A stretch of 64,000 bases of DNA from Rikenellaceae bacterium. GTDB taxonomy: Bacteria > Bacteroidota > Bacteroidia > Bacteroidales > Rikenellaceae. The DNA lies in the NCBI GenBank assembly GCA_009783565.1, contig WRDF01000002.1, positions 1 through 64,000 of the forward strand, written 5' to 3'. The notes beneath the pieces are model-generated. The model worked only from the letters and a program-made list of their open reading frames with translations. It was not told where the DNA came from and did not search any database. Shown one piece after another: positions 1 to 7,471 of the stretch; positions within the stretch are counted from its first letter, which is position 1, and each line of letters opens with the position of its first letter. A program made the translations under genes and the position numbers.

Positions 1-124
1 AATTCGTAATTCGTAATTCGTAATTCGTAATTCGTAATTCGTAATTCGTAATTCGTAATTCGTAATTCGTAATTCGTAATTCGTAATTCGTAATTCGTAA
101 TTCGTAATTCGTAATTCGTAATTT
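1..124. repeat. Heptanucleotide tandem repeat (AATTCGT)n
   Basis: About 17.7 perfect head-to-tail copies of the 7-mer AATTCGT run from the window edge to base 124, nine bases before the ribE start codon. The array may continue to the left of the window. Shorter runs and the reverse complement (ACGAATT) occur at 3909-3974, 9414-9442 and 48918-48947, so the array looks like a local expansion of a dispersed motif. Because it lies directly upstream of a start codon, a change in copy number would alter promoter or 5' UTR spacing rather than reading frame. Confidence 0.95.
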
Positions 125-132
125 TAAGAACT

Positions 133-732
133 ATGTTTTCAGGAATTGTCGAGGCTATGGCGCGGGTGAAAGCCGTGCGTGAAGATCGTGGGAATAAGCA
201 TTTTACGCTGAGTTGTCCGTTCGTTCGGGAGTTAAAAATCGACCAGAGCATTTCGCATAACGGCGTATGTCTCACGGTGGTCGATATTACGGACGACACC
301 TATACGGTGACGGCGATCCACGAGACATTGGTTAAGTCGAATATCGGACTGTTGGTCGAGGGCGACCTTGTGAACCTCGAACGCAGCATGAAGCCTGATG
401 CGCTGCTGGACGGTCATATCGTACAGGGACACGTCGATCAGACGGCGGTATGCACCGCCGTTGAAGAGGCCGACGGCAGTTGGTACTATATGTTCGAGTA
501 CGAACCGGTGGGCGACAACGTAACGGTCGAAAAGGGGTCTGTCTCGGTGAACGGTGTGAGCCTCACGGTGGTGAACTCGCAGCCGCGCTCGTTCCAGGTG
601 GCGATAATTCCCTATACCTACGAGCACACGAATTTCCATGTGTTCCGCCTCGGTACGGTGGTGAACCTCGAATTCGACATAATCGGCAAGTATATCGCAC
701 GCCTCATGAGGCATTATATGGGGAAGGAATAG
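133..732 (+). CDS. ribE: Riboflavin synthase, alpha chain
   Basis: Catalyses dismutation of two 6,7-dimethyl-8-ribityllumazine molecules to riboflavin and 5-amino-6-ribitylamino-uracil, the last step of riboflavin synthesis in the cytosol. The 199-residue protein has the family length and two lumazine-binding barrels: residues 1-95 open with MFSGIVEA and contain SHNGVCLTVV, and residues 96-190 contain the matching SVNGVSLTVV. GHIVQGHVD begins the second barrel, as expected. The ATG follows the heptamer array by nine bases. The stop codon TAG is followed without a gap by a CACGCG/CCTGCCGG box that fills the 34 bases to the next gene. The ribE name follows common usage; ribC is used in some genomes. 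No other riboflavin gene is in view. Confidence 0.95.
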   Translation: MFSGIVEAMARVKAVREDRGNKHFTLSCPFVRELKIDQSISHNGVCLTVVDITDDTYTVTAIHETLVKSNIGLLVEGDLVNLERSMKPDALLDGHIVQGHVDQTAVCTAVEEADGSWYYMFEYEPVGDNVTVEKGSVSVNGVSLTVVNSQPRSFQVAIIPYTYEHTNFHVFRLGTVVNLEFDIIGKYIARLMRHYMGKE

Positions 733-760
733 CACGCGCGCGTGTTTTCCAGCCTGCCGG
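733..760 (+). repeat. CACGCG/CCTGCCGG box, copy 1
   Basis: A CACGCGCGCGTG palindrome followed by TTTTCCAGCCTGCCGG. It starts on the base after the ribE stop codon and ends six bases before the ATG of the sensor kinase gene, so it makes up nearly the whole spacer. Very similar boxes occur at nine further sites in the window. Confidence 0.9.
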
Positions 761-766
761 GTAACT

Positions 767-1789
767 ATGAAAATCAAGACGATACCTTCCGGTGCGGCCA
801 TAGTGGGGCTGGTTATGGCCGTGTGCGGTGCGGGGATAGTATGGCTTGTCGGCGGACGGTGGTGGATAGCGATGACGGTCGCAGCCGTGCAGTTTTTTGC
901 GGCGTGGTCTATGGCGCTGTGGATGATGGACAGGTATGCGGCACATCGGCTTAAACCTCTGTATCAGGTACTTTTCTCGCGCAATGTGCAGATGAGCGAC
1001 CTGAACGAAGACTATGAGTCGGCGGCAGAAATTGCCGACAGCGTGGAAGGCGAGTTGGCGGTGCGCGACCAACGGCATCGCCGCGAAATTGCGCGCCTGC
1101 GCGAGCAGGAACGATACCGCAAGGAGTATGTGGGCAACGTTTCGCATGAGATAAAAACTCCGATATTCAATATTCAGGGCTACATTTCGACTTTGGCCGA
1201 AGGTGCGGTAGACGACCCCGCCGTGCGGCACACCTATCTCGCGCGCGCCGAGCGCAGCATCGAACGGCTTATAGACATCGTGAACGATCTGGACGAGATC
1301 ACGCGCCTCGAATCGGGCGTAATGCGCCTGCAACCGGAGCGTTTCGACATCGTGGCGCTCGCCTCCGAGTGCATCGAGATCGTCGAGAGAGAGGCGCGCG
1401 AGCGCAACATAACTATCACGGTTGACGAGCGGCAGTCCGTTTATGTTTTCGCCGACCGGCGTTACGTCATGCAGGTGTTCATCAATCTTTTCACGAACTC
1501 GATTCGCTATGGCATCGACGGCGGCTGCACGCGCGTGTCGTTCATCGATCTTTTCGACAAGGTGATGGTCGAGGTGGCGGACAACGGCATCGGCATTGCG
1601 GTGAGCGATCAGCCGCGTATCTTCGAACGTTTCTACCGCACCGACCGCGACCGCTCGCGTGACCAGGGCGGCACGGGGCTGGGGCTTTCCATAGTCAAAC
1701 ATATCCTCGAAGCTCACGGCGAGAGTATCGCTTTGCGCAGCGAACTTGGCGAGGGGACGACGTTTTCGTTTACGCTGTCGAAACATTAG
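767..1789 (+). CDS. Membrane sensor histidine kinase, PhoR-like
   Basis: Autophosphorylating sensor kinase of the HisKA/HATPase_c type, 340 residues. Two adjoining hydrophobic segments (about residues 9-29 and 33-54) anchor it with almost no periplasmic loop, so any signal is probably sensed in or near the membrane. The H box has His127 in NVSHEIKTP. The ATP-binding domain has the N box around Asn244, G1 (DNGIG, 272-276), the F box (FERFY) and G2 (GGTGLGLS, 301-308), so all catalytic motifs are intact. No response regulator gene lies next to it, which makes it an orphan in this window. The stop codon is followed directly by another CACGCG box. The PhoR-like label rests on domain order only; the signal is unknown. 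Confidence 0.9.
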   Translation: MKIKTIPSGAAIVGLVMAVCGAGIVWLVGGRWWIAMTVAAVQFFAAWSMALWMMDRYAAHRLKPLYQVLFSRNVQMSDLNEDYESAAEIADSVEGELAVRDQRHRREIARLREQERYRKEYVGNVSHEIKTPIFNIQGYISTLAEGAVDDPAVRHTYLARAERSIERLIDIVNDLDEITRLESGVMRLQPERFDIVALASECIEIVEREARERNITITVDERQSVYVFADRRYVMQVFINLFTNSIRYGIDGGCTRVSFIDLFDKVMVEVADNGIGIAVSDQPRIFERFYRTDRDRSRDQGGTGLGLSIVKHILEAHGESIALRSELGEGTTFSFTLSKH

Positions 1790-1815
1790 CACGCGCGTGT
1801 TTTTTGACCTGCCGG
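1790..1815 (+). repeat. CACGCG/CCTGCCGG box, copy 2
   Basis: CACGCGCGTG followed by a T-rich spacer and GACCTGCCGG. It begins at the base after the TAG stop of the sensor kinase gene, the same arrangement as copy 1. It is followed by a GTCATTGC-type module. Confidence 0.88.
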
Positions 1816-1821
1816 AGAACT

Positions 1822-1886
1822 GTCATTGCGGGTTTGACCCGCAATCTCCGTATCTTATCAGATTGCAGCTCGGGGCTCGCAATGAC
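1822..1886. repeat. GTCATTGCGGG-type dispersed inverted repeat
   Basis: Begins GTCATTGCGGGTTTGACCCG and ends GCTCGCAATGAC, so the outer ends pair (GTCATTGC/GCAATGAC). The left part also forms its own hairpin (ATTGCGGGT, loop TTG, ACCCGCAAT). Related modules lie at 27047-27108, 32584-32608 and 11626-11717. The module directly follows a CACGCG box, so the two repeat types travel as a composite here. Confidence 0.85.
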
Positions 1887-1961
1887 AAAGAATCGGAAAC
1901 CACGAGCACGTGTGACAGAGACATTTTTTCTTATTTTTTCTCTTTTCTCCCGATTTCTTAA

Positions 1962-1969
1962 TATATTTG
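1962..1969 (+). promoter_or_regulatory. Possible -7 element for lgt
   Basis: TATATTTG matches the Bacteroidota -7 consensus TAnnTTTG and lies 34 bases before the lgt ATG in an AT-rich tract. No convincing TTTG is present 19-21 bases upstream, so this is a weak call. Confidence 0.4.
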
Positions 1970-2003
1970 ACGAATTATTCAAACGGTCACACGCGAGATA
2001 GAG

Positions 2004-2888
2004 ATGAATATAGTATTGTCGGTGGTCTGGGACGTCAATCCCAATCTGTTCAGCATAGGCGGTTTCGATGTGCGGTGGTACGGACTGTCGTGGGCGTTGG
2101 CTTTTGCACTGGGGATGGTATTTTTCGCCAATTTCGTGAAGCGCGAGGGACTGCCGCCGAAAACACTCGATTCTATTATATGGTACGGCGCACTGGCGAC
2201 GATCATCGGCGCGCGGCTGGGGCATTGTTTGTTCTACAACCCGGCGTATTACCTTGCGCATCCGCTCGAAATATTGTATATTCGCGAGGGCGGTTTGGCA
2301 AGCCATGGAGCGGCGGTGGGACTGTTGGTGGGGCTGTGGCTGTTCTCGCGCAGACGTAAGTTGCCATATGTCTGGTCGCTGGATAGGATAATGGTCCCGG
2401 TGACGGTGGGCGGCGCGATGGTCAGATTAGGCAATCTGATGAATTCGGAGATTTATGGCCGTCCGACGGGGAGGGCGTGGGGTTTCGAGTTCGTGCGCGA
2501 CAACCATTGGTTCGTGAATTCGCCGCAAGGGTTTCCCGTTCATCCCACGCAGATCTATGAAGCGGCATGTTACCTGCTGACGTTCGTAGTGTTGATATGG
2601 CTCTACTATGGACGTGACGAGGCGCGGCGGCGGCCGGGTGTGATGTTCGGCGTAGGGCTGATCGGGGTATTTCTCACGCGGTTTTTCATCGAGTTCGTCA
2701 AAATTCCGCAAGTGGAGTTCGAGGAGCAGATGACGCTGATGATGGGACAATGGCTCAGTATCCCGTTCATATTGCTGGGCGTGTTTATGATCGTGTGGGC
2801 TTATCGGCGGCGGCCGGAAGATTCGATGAAACATAAACAAGTGAAAAAAGAAGAGATCGTAGCGAATATTCGTTCGAAAAACAAATAA
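2004..2888 (+). CDS. lgt: Prolipoprotein diacylglyceryl transferase
   Basis: Integral inner-membrane enzyme that transfers diacylglycerol from phosphatidylglycerol to the lipobox cysteine of prolipoproteins, the first step of lipoprotein maturation. The 294-residue protein has several hydrophobic spans. It carries the family motif REGGLASHGA (His101) and the Lgt signature GNLMNSEIYGRPTG (about residues 143-156), preceded by Arg141. The C terminus (about 270-294) is a charged Lys-rich tail. It acts on the lipoproteins predicted elsewhere in the window (LptC, DUF4843, PKD-like, transglutaminase-like). The next gene follows after 17 bases and is probably co-transcribed. Confidence 0.95.
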   Translation: MNIVLSVVWDVNPNLFSIGGFDVRWYGLSWALAFALGMVFFANFVKREGLPPKTLDSIIWYGALATIIGARLGHCLFYNPAYYLAHPLEILYIREGGLASHGAAVGLLVGLWLFSRRRKLPYVWSLDRIMVPVTVGGAMVRLGNLMNSEIYGRPTGRAWGFEFVRDNHWFVNSPQGFPVHPTQIYEAACYLLTFVVLIWLYYGRDEARRRPGVMFGVGLIGVFLTRFFIEFVKIPQVEFEEQMTLMMGQWLSIPFILLGVFMIVWAYRRRPEDSMKHKQVKKEEIVANIRSKNK

Positions 2889-2905
2889 CTAAAAACATAA
2901 AGATT

Positions 2906-3904
2906 ATGAAAGCGATCGACAAAATAATCTTCAACGAACTGGCCTCGCGTAAGGCCGTCGTGTTGCCCGGCGTGGGAACGCTCGGCGTGGTACGCCATAC
3001 GGCAGAAATTAAAGGCGGAGAGCTTAAGTCGCCTGTGAATCAGGTGGTTTACTCGAAACATGAGGCCAAAGACGCATTCTCGATCATCTCGATCATGGAG
3101 TCGATAGGTATGCCGCGCGATGCCGCTACGGTGGCTTATGGCGAATGGTTGAGCGAGGCGAAGGGTGGAGATGGCACGGTGAACATCGGTGGCGTGGGTA
3201 AGATCAAAAATGACATATTCACGCCGACCGTAGAGTTGGAGCAATTGCTGAATCCCGTGCGTTCGCAGAACACTTCGCAGGCGCGGGCGGAGAATGCATC
3301 GTCGTGCGCGAGTGCAGGCGCACCTGTGCATCACACCACTCATCACGCTGCGGCACATCACACCGCTGCACATCACGCGGCGCATTATTCGAGCGTGCCG
3401 CCGGCCATGTATGAAAAGCGTCGGCATCCGAACCTGCTGACGAACATCCTGCTCGGCGTTATCATTCTGTTGCTGCTGGGCTTTACGACGCTGTTCGTGG
3501 TAGACAGGGTACTCACGCATGGCGGAGTTTTCGATAAAGGATTTTGGGGAATGAAGTGCCATGTTTCTAAGCATAATGTGTATAAGCCCGTTGTGTCCGC
3601 ACCTGTTGTTGTACCCACGCAGGAAGTGCCTGCGGTGGTTACACCTGCCGAAACTGTCGCGCCTGCGGTTGCGCGCAATTACCATCTGATCGCCGGAAGT
3701 TTTATTCTCGAATCGAGCGCCGACGAGCTGATAGCGCGCTATCGGCGGCAGTTCCCTGATCTCACGGTCGAAAAATTCTTTACTCCGGCGTGGGTTAAAG
3801 TGTCGGTGTATCAGGGCGAAACGAGGGCCGATGCGGAGGAAGCGAAACGCCGCCTTGCCAGCAGGCTGGGGAACTGGGATATGTGGGTTTATCATAAAAG
3901 ATAA
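2906..3904 (+). CDS. HU-like domain / transmembrane / SPOR-domain protein
   Basis: A 332-residue Bacteroidota-type membrane protein. Residues 1-110 resemble the HU-CCDC81-type fold (GVGTLGVVR near 22-30 and NIGGVGKIKND near 93-103). Residues 141-160 are a His/Ala-rich linker (HHTTHH and HHTAAHHAAH). Residues 178-199 form one transmembrane helix. The C terminus (about 254-332) is a SPOR domain starting NYHLIAGSF and ending DMWVYHKR. SPOR domains bind denuded glycan strands at division sites, so a role linking the cell interior to septal peptidoglycan is likely by inference. Whether the HU-like domain binds DNA is unknown. It sits 17 bases after lgt. Confidence 0.82.
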   Translation: MKAIDKIIFNELASRKAVVLPGVGTLGVVRHTAEIKGGELKSPVNQVVYSKHEAKDAFSIISIMESIGMPRDAATVAYGEWLSEAKGGDGTVNIGGVGKIKNDIFTPTVELEQLLNPVRSQNTSQARAENASSCASAGAPVHHTTHHAAAHHTAAHHAAHYSSVPPAMYEKRRHPNLLTNILLGVIILLLLGFTTLFVVDRVLTHGGVFDKGFWGMKCHVSKHNVYKPVVSAPVVVPTQEVPAVVTPAETVAPAVARNYHLIAGSFILESSADELIARYRRQFPDLTVEKFFTPAWVKVSVYQGETRADAEEAKRRLASRLGNWDMWVYHKR

Positions 3905-3908
3905 TTAA

Positions 3909-3974
3909 CAATTACGAATTACGGCTGACGCAAGCCCGCCCGATTCGCAATTCGTAATTCGTAATTCGTAATTG
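3909..3974. repeat. ACGAATT/AATTCGT inverted repeat
   Basis: CAATTACGAATTACG (3909-3923) pairs perfectly with CGTAATTCGTAATTG (3960-3974) around a GC-rich 36-base loop. The right side contains three AATTCGT heptamers, the same unit as the array at 1-124. It occupies the gap between the SPOR protein gene and lpxD and may act as a transcription terminator. Confidence 0.8.
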
Positions 3975-3981
3975 ATTGTTT

Positions 3982-5019
3982 ATGGAGTTTACAGCCGAAA
4001 TGATAGCCGGCTTTTTGGACGGCGAAGTGGTTGGGAATAAGGACGTTAAGGTATCGGCAATAGCGCGGATCGAGGAGGGCGATCCCGGTACGCTGTCGTT
4101 CCTGTCGAACCCGAAATACGAGCCGCATCTATACACGACGCGCGTGTCGGTGGTGATAGTAAACCGCTCGCTCGAACCGTCTCAGCCTGTCGCCGCAACT
4201 ATGATCCGCGTAGATGACGCCTACGGCAGTTTTGCAAAACTACTCCAACTTTACGATGCCAATAAACCGCGCAAGACCGGTATCAGTCCGCGGGCGTCGA
4301 TACACGAGACGGCACGACTGGGCGAGGGGTGCTATGTCGGCGACTTCGCGGTAATCGAGGCGAGCGCGACACTGGGCAACGAATGTCGCATATATCCGCA
4401 GGTATATATCGGCGATAATGTTACGCTCGGCGACAATGTGACGTTGCATGCTGGCGTGAAAATCTATGAGGGCTGCAAGCTGGGCAACAACGTGACGATA
4501 CATGCCGGAACGGTGATCGGGGCAGACGGGTTTGGCTGGGCGCCGGGCGCAGACGGAGTTTTCGAGCGCATCCCGCAAATAGGGATAGTGGCGATAGAAG
4601 ACAATGTGGACATTGGCGCTAACACGTGCATCGACCGTGCGACGATGGGCGTGACGATGATTCGTCGAGGCGTGAAGTTGGACAACCTCATCCAGATAGG
4701 GCATAATGCGTCGGTAGGCGAGAATACCGTCGTGGCGGCGCAGACGGGTATCGCGGGGTCGTCGAAGGTGGGCGCGGGGTGTATGTTTGCGGGCCAGGTG
4801 GGCATATCGGGACACATCGAAATAGGCGATCGGGTTACGATCGGCTCGAAGAGCGGCATAGCAAACAACGTGGCCGACGGCGAAACATATATGGGCTATC
4901 CGGCCATGCCTGCGCGCAAATTTCACCGCGTTAACGCCGTGTATCGCAACCTCACGACTCTCGATGCCGATCTTTTCGCTTTGAAAAAGCAGGTCGCGAA
5001 ACTGACGGAGGAGGAGTAA
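3982..5019 (+). CDS. lpxD: UDP-3-O-(3-hydroxyacyl)glucosamine N-acyltransferase
   Basis: Adds the N-linked 3-hydroxyacyl chain from acyl-ACP in the third step of lipid A synthesis. The 345-residue protein has an N-terminal uridine-binding domain (to about 100, with the LSFLSNPKYE motif) and a long left-handed beta-helix of hexapeptide repeats. The catalytic His lies in QIGHNASVGENT, followed by AAQTGIAGS, as in the family. The C terminus is helical. The ATG at 3982 was preferred to an in-frame TTG two codons upstream. The gene shows that the outer membrane carries lipid A, in keeping with the lptC and OstA-like genes further along. Confidence 0.95.
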   Translation: MEFTAEMIAGFLDGEVVGNKDVKVSAIARIEEGDPGTLSFLSNPKYEPHLYTTRVSVVIVNRSLEPSQPVAATMIRVDDAYGSFAKLLQLYDANKPRKTGISPRASIHETARLGEGCYVGDFAVIEASATLGNECRIYPQVYIGDNVTLGDNVTLHAGVKIYEGCKLGNNVTIHAGTVIGADGFGWAPGADGVFERIPQIGIVAIEDNVDIGANTCIDRATMGVTMIRRGVKLDNLIQIGHNASVGENTVVAAQTGIAGSSKVGAGCMFAGQVGISGHIEIGDRVTIGSKSGIANNVADGETYMGYPAMPARKFHRVNAVYRNLTTLDADLFALKKQVAKLTEEE

Positions 5020-5055
5020 GCTTAGTACTGCCGAACGTTTCGAAGAATCGGCGGG

Positions 5056-5110
5056 GGCTTTCGCGTTTTTTGCGAAAGCCGCGTCATGCCGCCGCCCCAC
5101 GCGGCGGGAC
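5056..5110. repeat. Double hairpin element (GGCTTTCGC type)
   Basis: GGCTTTCGC (5056-5064) pairs with GCGAAAGCC (5072-5080) over a T-rich loop. A second GC-rich stem follows at 5083-5110 (GTCATGCCGCCG against CGCGGCGGGAC). A closely similar double hairpin lies at 41639-41693 before mfd. The spacer 5020-5192 between lpxD and sufS otherwise holds only a short CCGAACGTTTCGAAG motif, which also recurs at 12900 and in related form at 13794 and 23143. Confidence 0.8.
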
Positions 5111-5192
5111 GCTACATTACATTTCGCGTCCACACCGCCGTCGGCGTGCCTCCGAAAATTTTCTGTGTAACGAAAATCCGAAAAATGAGTTC

Positions 5193-6410
5193 ATGCTCGA
5201 CATAGAGAAAATACGTGGGGAATTTCCTATCCTGCGGCGCGAGATTCACGGGCGACCGTTAGTTTATCTCGACAGCGGGGCATCGGCGCAGAAGCCGGTA
5301 CAGGTGCTCGATGCAATGGAGCGTATGTACCGCGAGACGTATGCGAACGTGCATCGCGGGGTTCATACGCTGAGCGAGCAGGCGACAGTGAAGTATGAGG
5401 CGGCGCGGGAGACGGTGCGGGCGTTCATCGGCGCGGCGGATGTCAGCGAAATCGTGTTCACGTCGGGTGCGACGGCGGCCGTGAATCTGGTCGCATACAG
5501 TTTTGGCGAGTTTAAAGTGAGTGCTGGCGACAATGTGGTGGTGAGCGAGATGGAACACCATTCCAACATTGTGCCGTGGCAGATGATGTGCGAGCGTCGG
5601 GGAGCGCAACTGCGCGTTCTGCCGTTCGACGACGACGGGCGGATGCTCACGGAGCGGCTACCGGAGTTGATAGATAGCCGTACGCGCTTGGTGGCTGTCA
5701 CTCAGGCGAGTAACGTGCTCGGCACGCGCCCCGACCTGCGGCAGATCATCGACGCGGCACATGCGGCGGGGGCGGCAGTGCTGGTAGACGGCTGCCAGGG
5801 CGTGGTGCACGGTGCGGTGGATGTGCAGGCGATGGGGTGCGATTTCTACGTTTTTTCGGGGCACAAGCTCTACGGGCCGACGGGAATAGGCGCGCTGTAT
5901 GCGCGGCGTCCGTGGCTCGACGAACTGCCGCCTTTCATGGGCGGTGGCGATATGGTTGCAACGGTGAGTTTTGCGGGAACGACTTATGCCGCTCCGCCAT
6001 TGAAGTTTGAGGCCGGAACGCCGAATTTTGTCGGCGCGGTCGGAATGGCCGAGGCTGTCCGCTGGTTGCAGCAGTTCGACCCGGCAGAAGTGGCGGCACA
6101 TGAAGATTTTTTAACACGTGCGGTCACCGAAAAGCTGCTTGAAATCGACGGATTGCGTATTTACGGGACGCAATCTGGCAAGTGCCCGATCGTCTCTTTC
6201 ACGGTTTCAGGCGCGCACCCTTATGATATAGGTATGATCCTCGACAAGATGGGGGTGGCCGTGCGTACCGGCCGGCACTGTGCCGACCCGGTGATGGAGC
6301 ACTATGGCGTGACGGGCATGTGTCGCGCGTCGTTAGCTGTATACAACACGGTCGGCGAGGTCGAAACGTTGGCGGCAGGTGTGAAGCGTGCGGTAGAAAT
6401 GTTGCGATAG
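5193..6410 (+). CDS. sufS: Cysteine desulfurase, SufS type
   Basis: PLP enzyme that removes sulfur from L-cysteine to form a persulfide for Fe-S cluster assembly. The start MLDIEKIRGEFPIL gives 405 residues, the usual length; the frame is open upstream but that extension would run through repeat sequence. The PLP lysine is Lys225 in FSGHKLYGPTG and the active-site cysteine is Cys363 in RTGRHCADPVM. This short-loop pattern is that of group II (SufS/CsdA) enzymes. No sufBCD genes adjoin it. The radical-SAM enzyme KamA and the Etf-linked metabolism elsewhere in the window depend on Fe-S or flavin cofactors. Confidence 0.93.
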   Translation: MLDIEKIRGEFPILRREIHGRPLVYLDSGASAQKPVQVLDAMERMYRETYANVHRGVHTLSEQATVKYEAARETVRAFIGAADVSEIVFTSGATAAVNLVAYSFGEFKVSAGDNVVVSEMEHHSNIVPWQMMCERRGAQLRVLPFDDDGRMLTERLPELIDSRTRLVAVTQASNVLGTRPDLRQIIDAAHAAGAAVLVDGCQGVVHGAVDVQAMGCDFYVFSGHKLYGPTGIGALYARRPWLDELPPFMGGGDMVATVSFAGTTYAAPPLKFEAGTPNFVGAVGMAEAVRWLQQFDPAEVAAHEDFLTRAVTEKLLEIDGLRIYGTQSGKCPIVSFTVSGAHPYDIGMILDKMGVAVRTGRHCADPVMEHYGVTGMCRASLAVYNTVGEVETLAAGVKRAVEMLR

Positions 6411-6452
6411 TAAGTTTTTTGTACGTTTCGGAAAAAAATCATGCCTCGCACG

Positions 6453-6483
6453 ATTGTTGTATATAAATTTTTATATAGCTTTG
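6453..6483 (+). promoter_or_regulatory. Bacteroidota-type promoter for histone H1-like gene
   Basis: TAGCTTTG (6476-6483) is a perfect match to TAnnTTTG at -7. ATTG (6453-6456) stands 19 bases upstream in the -33 position. The start codon is 39 bases downstream. Confidence 0.7.
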
Positions 6484-6522
6484 CGGCTAATGTTTTAACT
6501 AACACTCAAAATACTTACGATT

Positions 6523-6696
6523 ATGAAAGACCTGTTGCCCAAGATCGAACATGAGATCAAAGTTTTCAGCGAAAACGCAAAATTGCAACACGAAAAAGGT
6601 AACAAAGCAGCCGGAACACGCGCGCGCAAAGCAGCTCTCGAACTGTCGAAGCTCATGAAAGAGTTCCGCAAGAAATCGGTAGAAGTCGCGAAATAA
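6523..6696 (+). CDS. Histone H1-like nucleoid protein (Hc1 family)
   Basis: A 57-residue Lys/Arg-rich protein that begins MKDLLPKIEHEIKVF and contains GNKAAGTRARKAALE followed by LSKLMKEFRKKS. This pattern matches the short H1-like proteins of Bacteroidales that resemble the chlamydial Hc1 N-terminal domain and are thought to bind DNA. It has its own promoter, and hairpins follow the stop codon, so it is a single-gene unit. The gene is short and easily missed, but the motif match is strong. Confidence 0.85.
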   Translation: MKDLLPKIEHEIKVFSENAKLQHEKGNKAAGTRARKAALELSKLMKEFRKKSVEVAK

Positions 6697-6729
6697 GCGG
6701 CTTTTCGGATCGAACACATAAGGGCATTG

Positions 6730-6806
6730 TTCACACAAATGACAGAATTTGTGTGAATAGGCTTTAATTGGCTCGTGGCAATTTTTGATATAATTGCGGC
6801 GAGCCA
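6730..6806. terminator. Two hairpins downstream of the H1-like gene
   Basis: TTCACACAAAT (6730-6740) pairs with ATTTGTGTGAA (6747-6757). A second stem pairs TGGCTCGTGGCAATT (6769) with AATTGCGGCGAGCCA (ending 6806) with two mismatches. One or both probably end the H1-like transcript. The TTCACACAAAT motif recurs near 43334 and 43962. Confidence 0.6.
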
Positions 6807-6856
6807 TAGGTGTTTATGGATAACTTTACGGTTATGTTTCTAAAAATCAGACGAAC

Positions 6857-7354
6857 ATGAAAAAACTATTACTACTTGCGATGATCGCTACGCTGGCCGC
6901 CGCGTGCGGACAGCGCGTTAAGAAAATCGAGGCGCAGGACGAGGCCGCCGTACTCACGCTTCGCGACTCGGTGCATCTGGTCGAAGGGCTGGGGCCGGTT
7001 GTGGAAAGCATTTTCGCGGGCGTTATTCCTGCCGCCAGCAACCCCGGGCAGCGCCTTGTGCTGACATTCTATCATCAGGAGTACGGCGCTGTGGGCGTCT
7101 ATCATCTCGAACGCACTTACTTCGAGGCCAGCGACGGACAGGATGAAGTGGTCGAAGAGACCGGTCGCTGGGCGATGCTCGAAACTGACCCCAATCCGGT
7201 GATTGTGATGACGGCTGATGTCACCGGCAGTCAAACGGCGTTCATTTTCCACGGTGCGACGATCGAGATGCTGGATACGAATTTGCAGCCGATCGAGTCG
7301 GAGCATAATTATACGCTCACTCGCATCGAGGAAAACGTGCAGGTGGCGCATTAA
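6857..7354 (+). CDS. Predicted small lipoprotein, unknown function
   Basis: A 165-residue protein with a signal peptide (MKKLLLLAMIATLAAAC) ending in a clear lipobox, LAAAC, with Cys17 as the lipidated residue. The mature part is acidic and beta-rich, with no motif that I recognise. It is exported and probably anchored in the outer or inner membrane by Lgt and Lsp. It stands alone between hairpins on both sides, so it is likely monocistronic. It could be a NlpE-like or other small lipoprotein, but nothing in the sequence proves this. Confidence 0.7.
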   Translation: MKKLLLLAMIATLAAACGQRVKKIEAQDEAAVLTLRDSVHLVEGLGPVVESIFAGVIPAASNPGQRLVLTFYHQEYGAVGVYHLERTYFEASDGQDEVVEETGRWAMLETDPNPVIVMTADVTGSQTAFIFHGATIEMLDTNLQPIESEHNYTLTRIEENVQVAH

Positions 7355-7377
7355 GCGACTCCGGTAATAACAAGAGA

Positions 7378-7417
7378 GAAAGCCTGTTGTTTGAATCGAT
7401 TCGAACAACAGGCTTTC
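7378..7417. terminator. Long perfect-loopless hairpin, bidirectional terminator
   Basis: A 20-base arm starting GAAAGCCTGTTGTTTGAATC pairs with GATTCGAACAACAGGCTTTC with one mismatch and essentially no loop. It lies between the + strand lipoprotein gene (stop at 7354) and the - strand gene ending at 7472, so it can serve both. Confidence 0.8.
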
Positions 7418-7471
7418 TTGTGTGAGCAGACCCCTCGGAGAATCACGTGATGTAATCGACCTCTTCGATGC

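Noticed and set aside
1..124. CRISPR array
   Set aside because: The 7-base units are directly adjacent with no spacers, so this is a simple tandem repeat.
3976..3981. TTG start two codons before the lpxD ATG
   Set aside because: The ATG at 3982 gives the family N terminus (MEFTAEMIAGFLDG) and is the stronger start.
5070..5192. N-terminal extension of sufS
   Set aside because: The extra 41 codons are translated from the double hairpin repeat, and the start at 5193 gives the normal SufS length.
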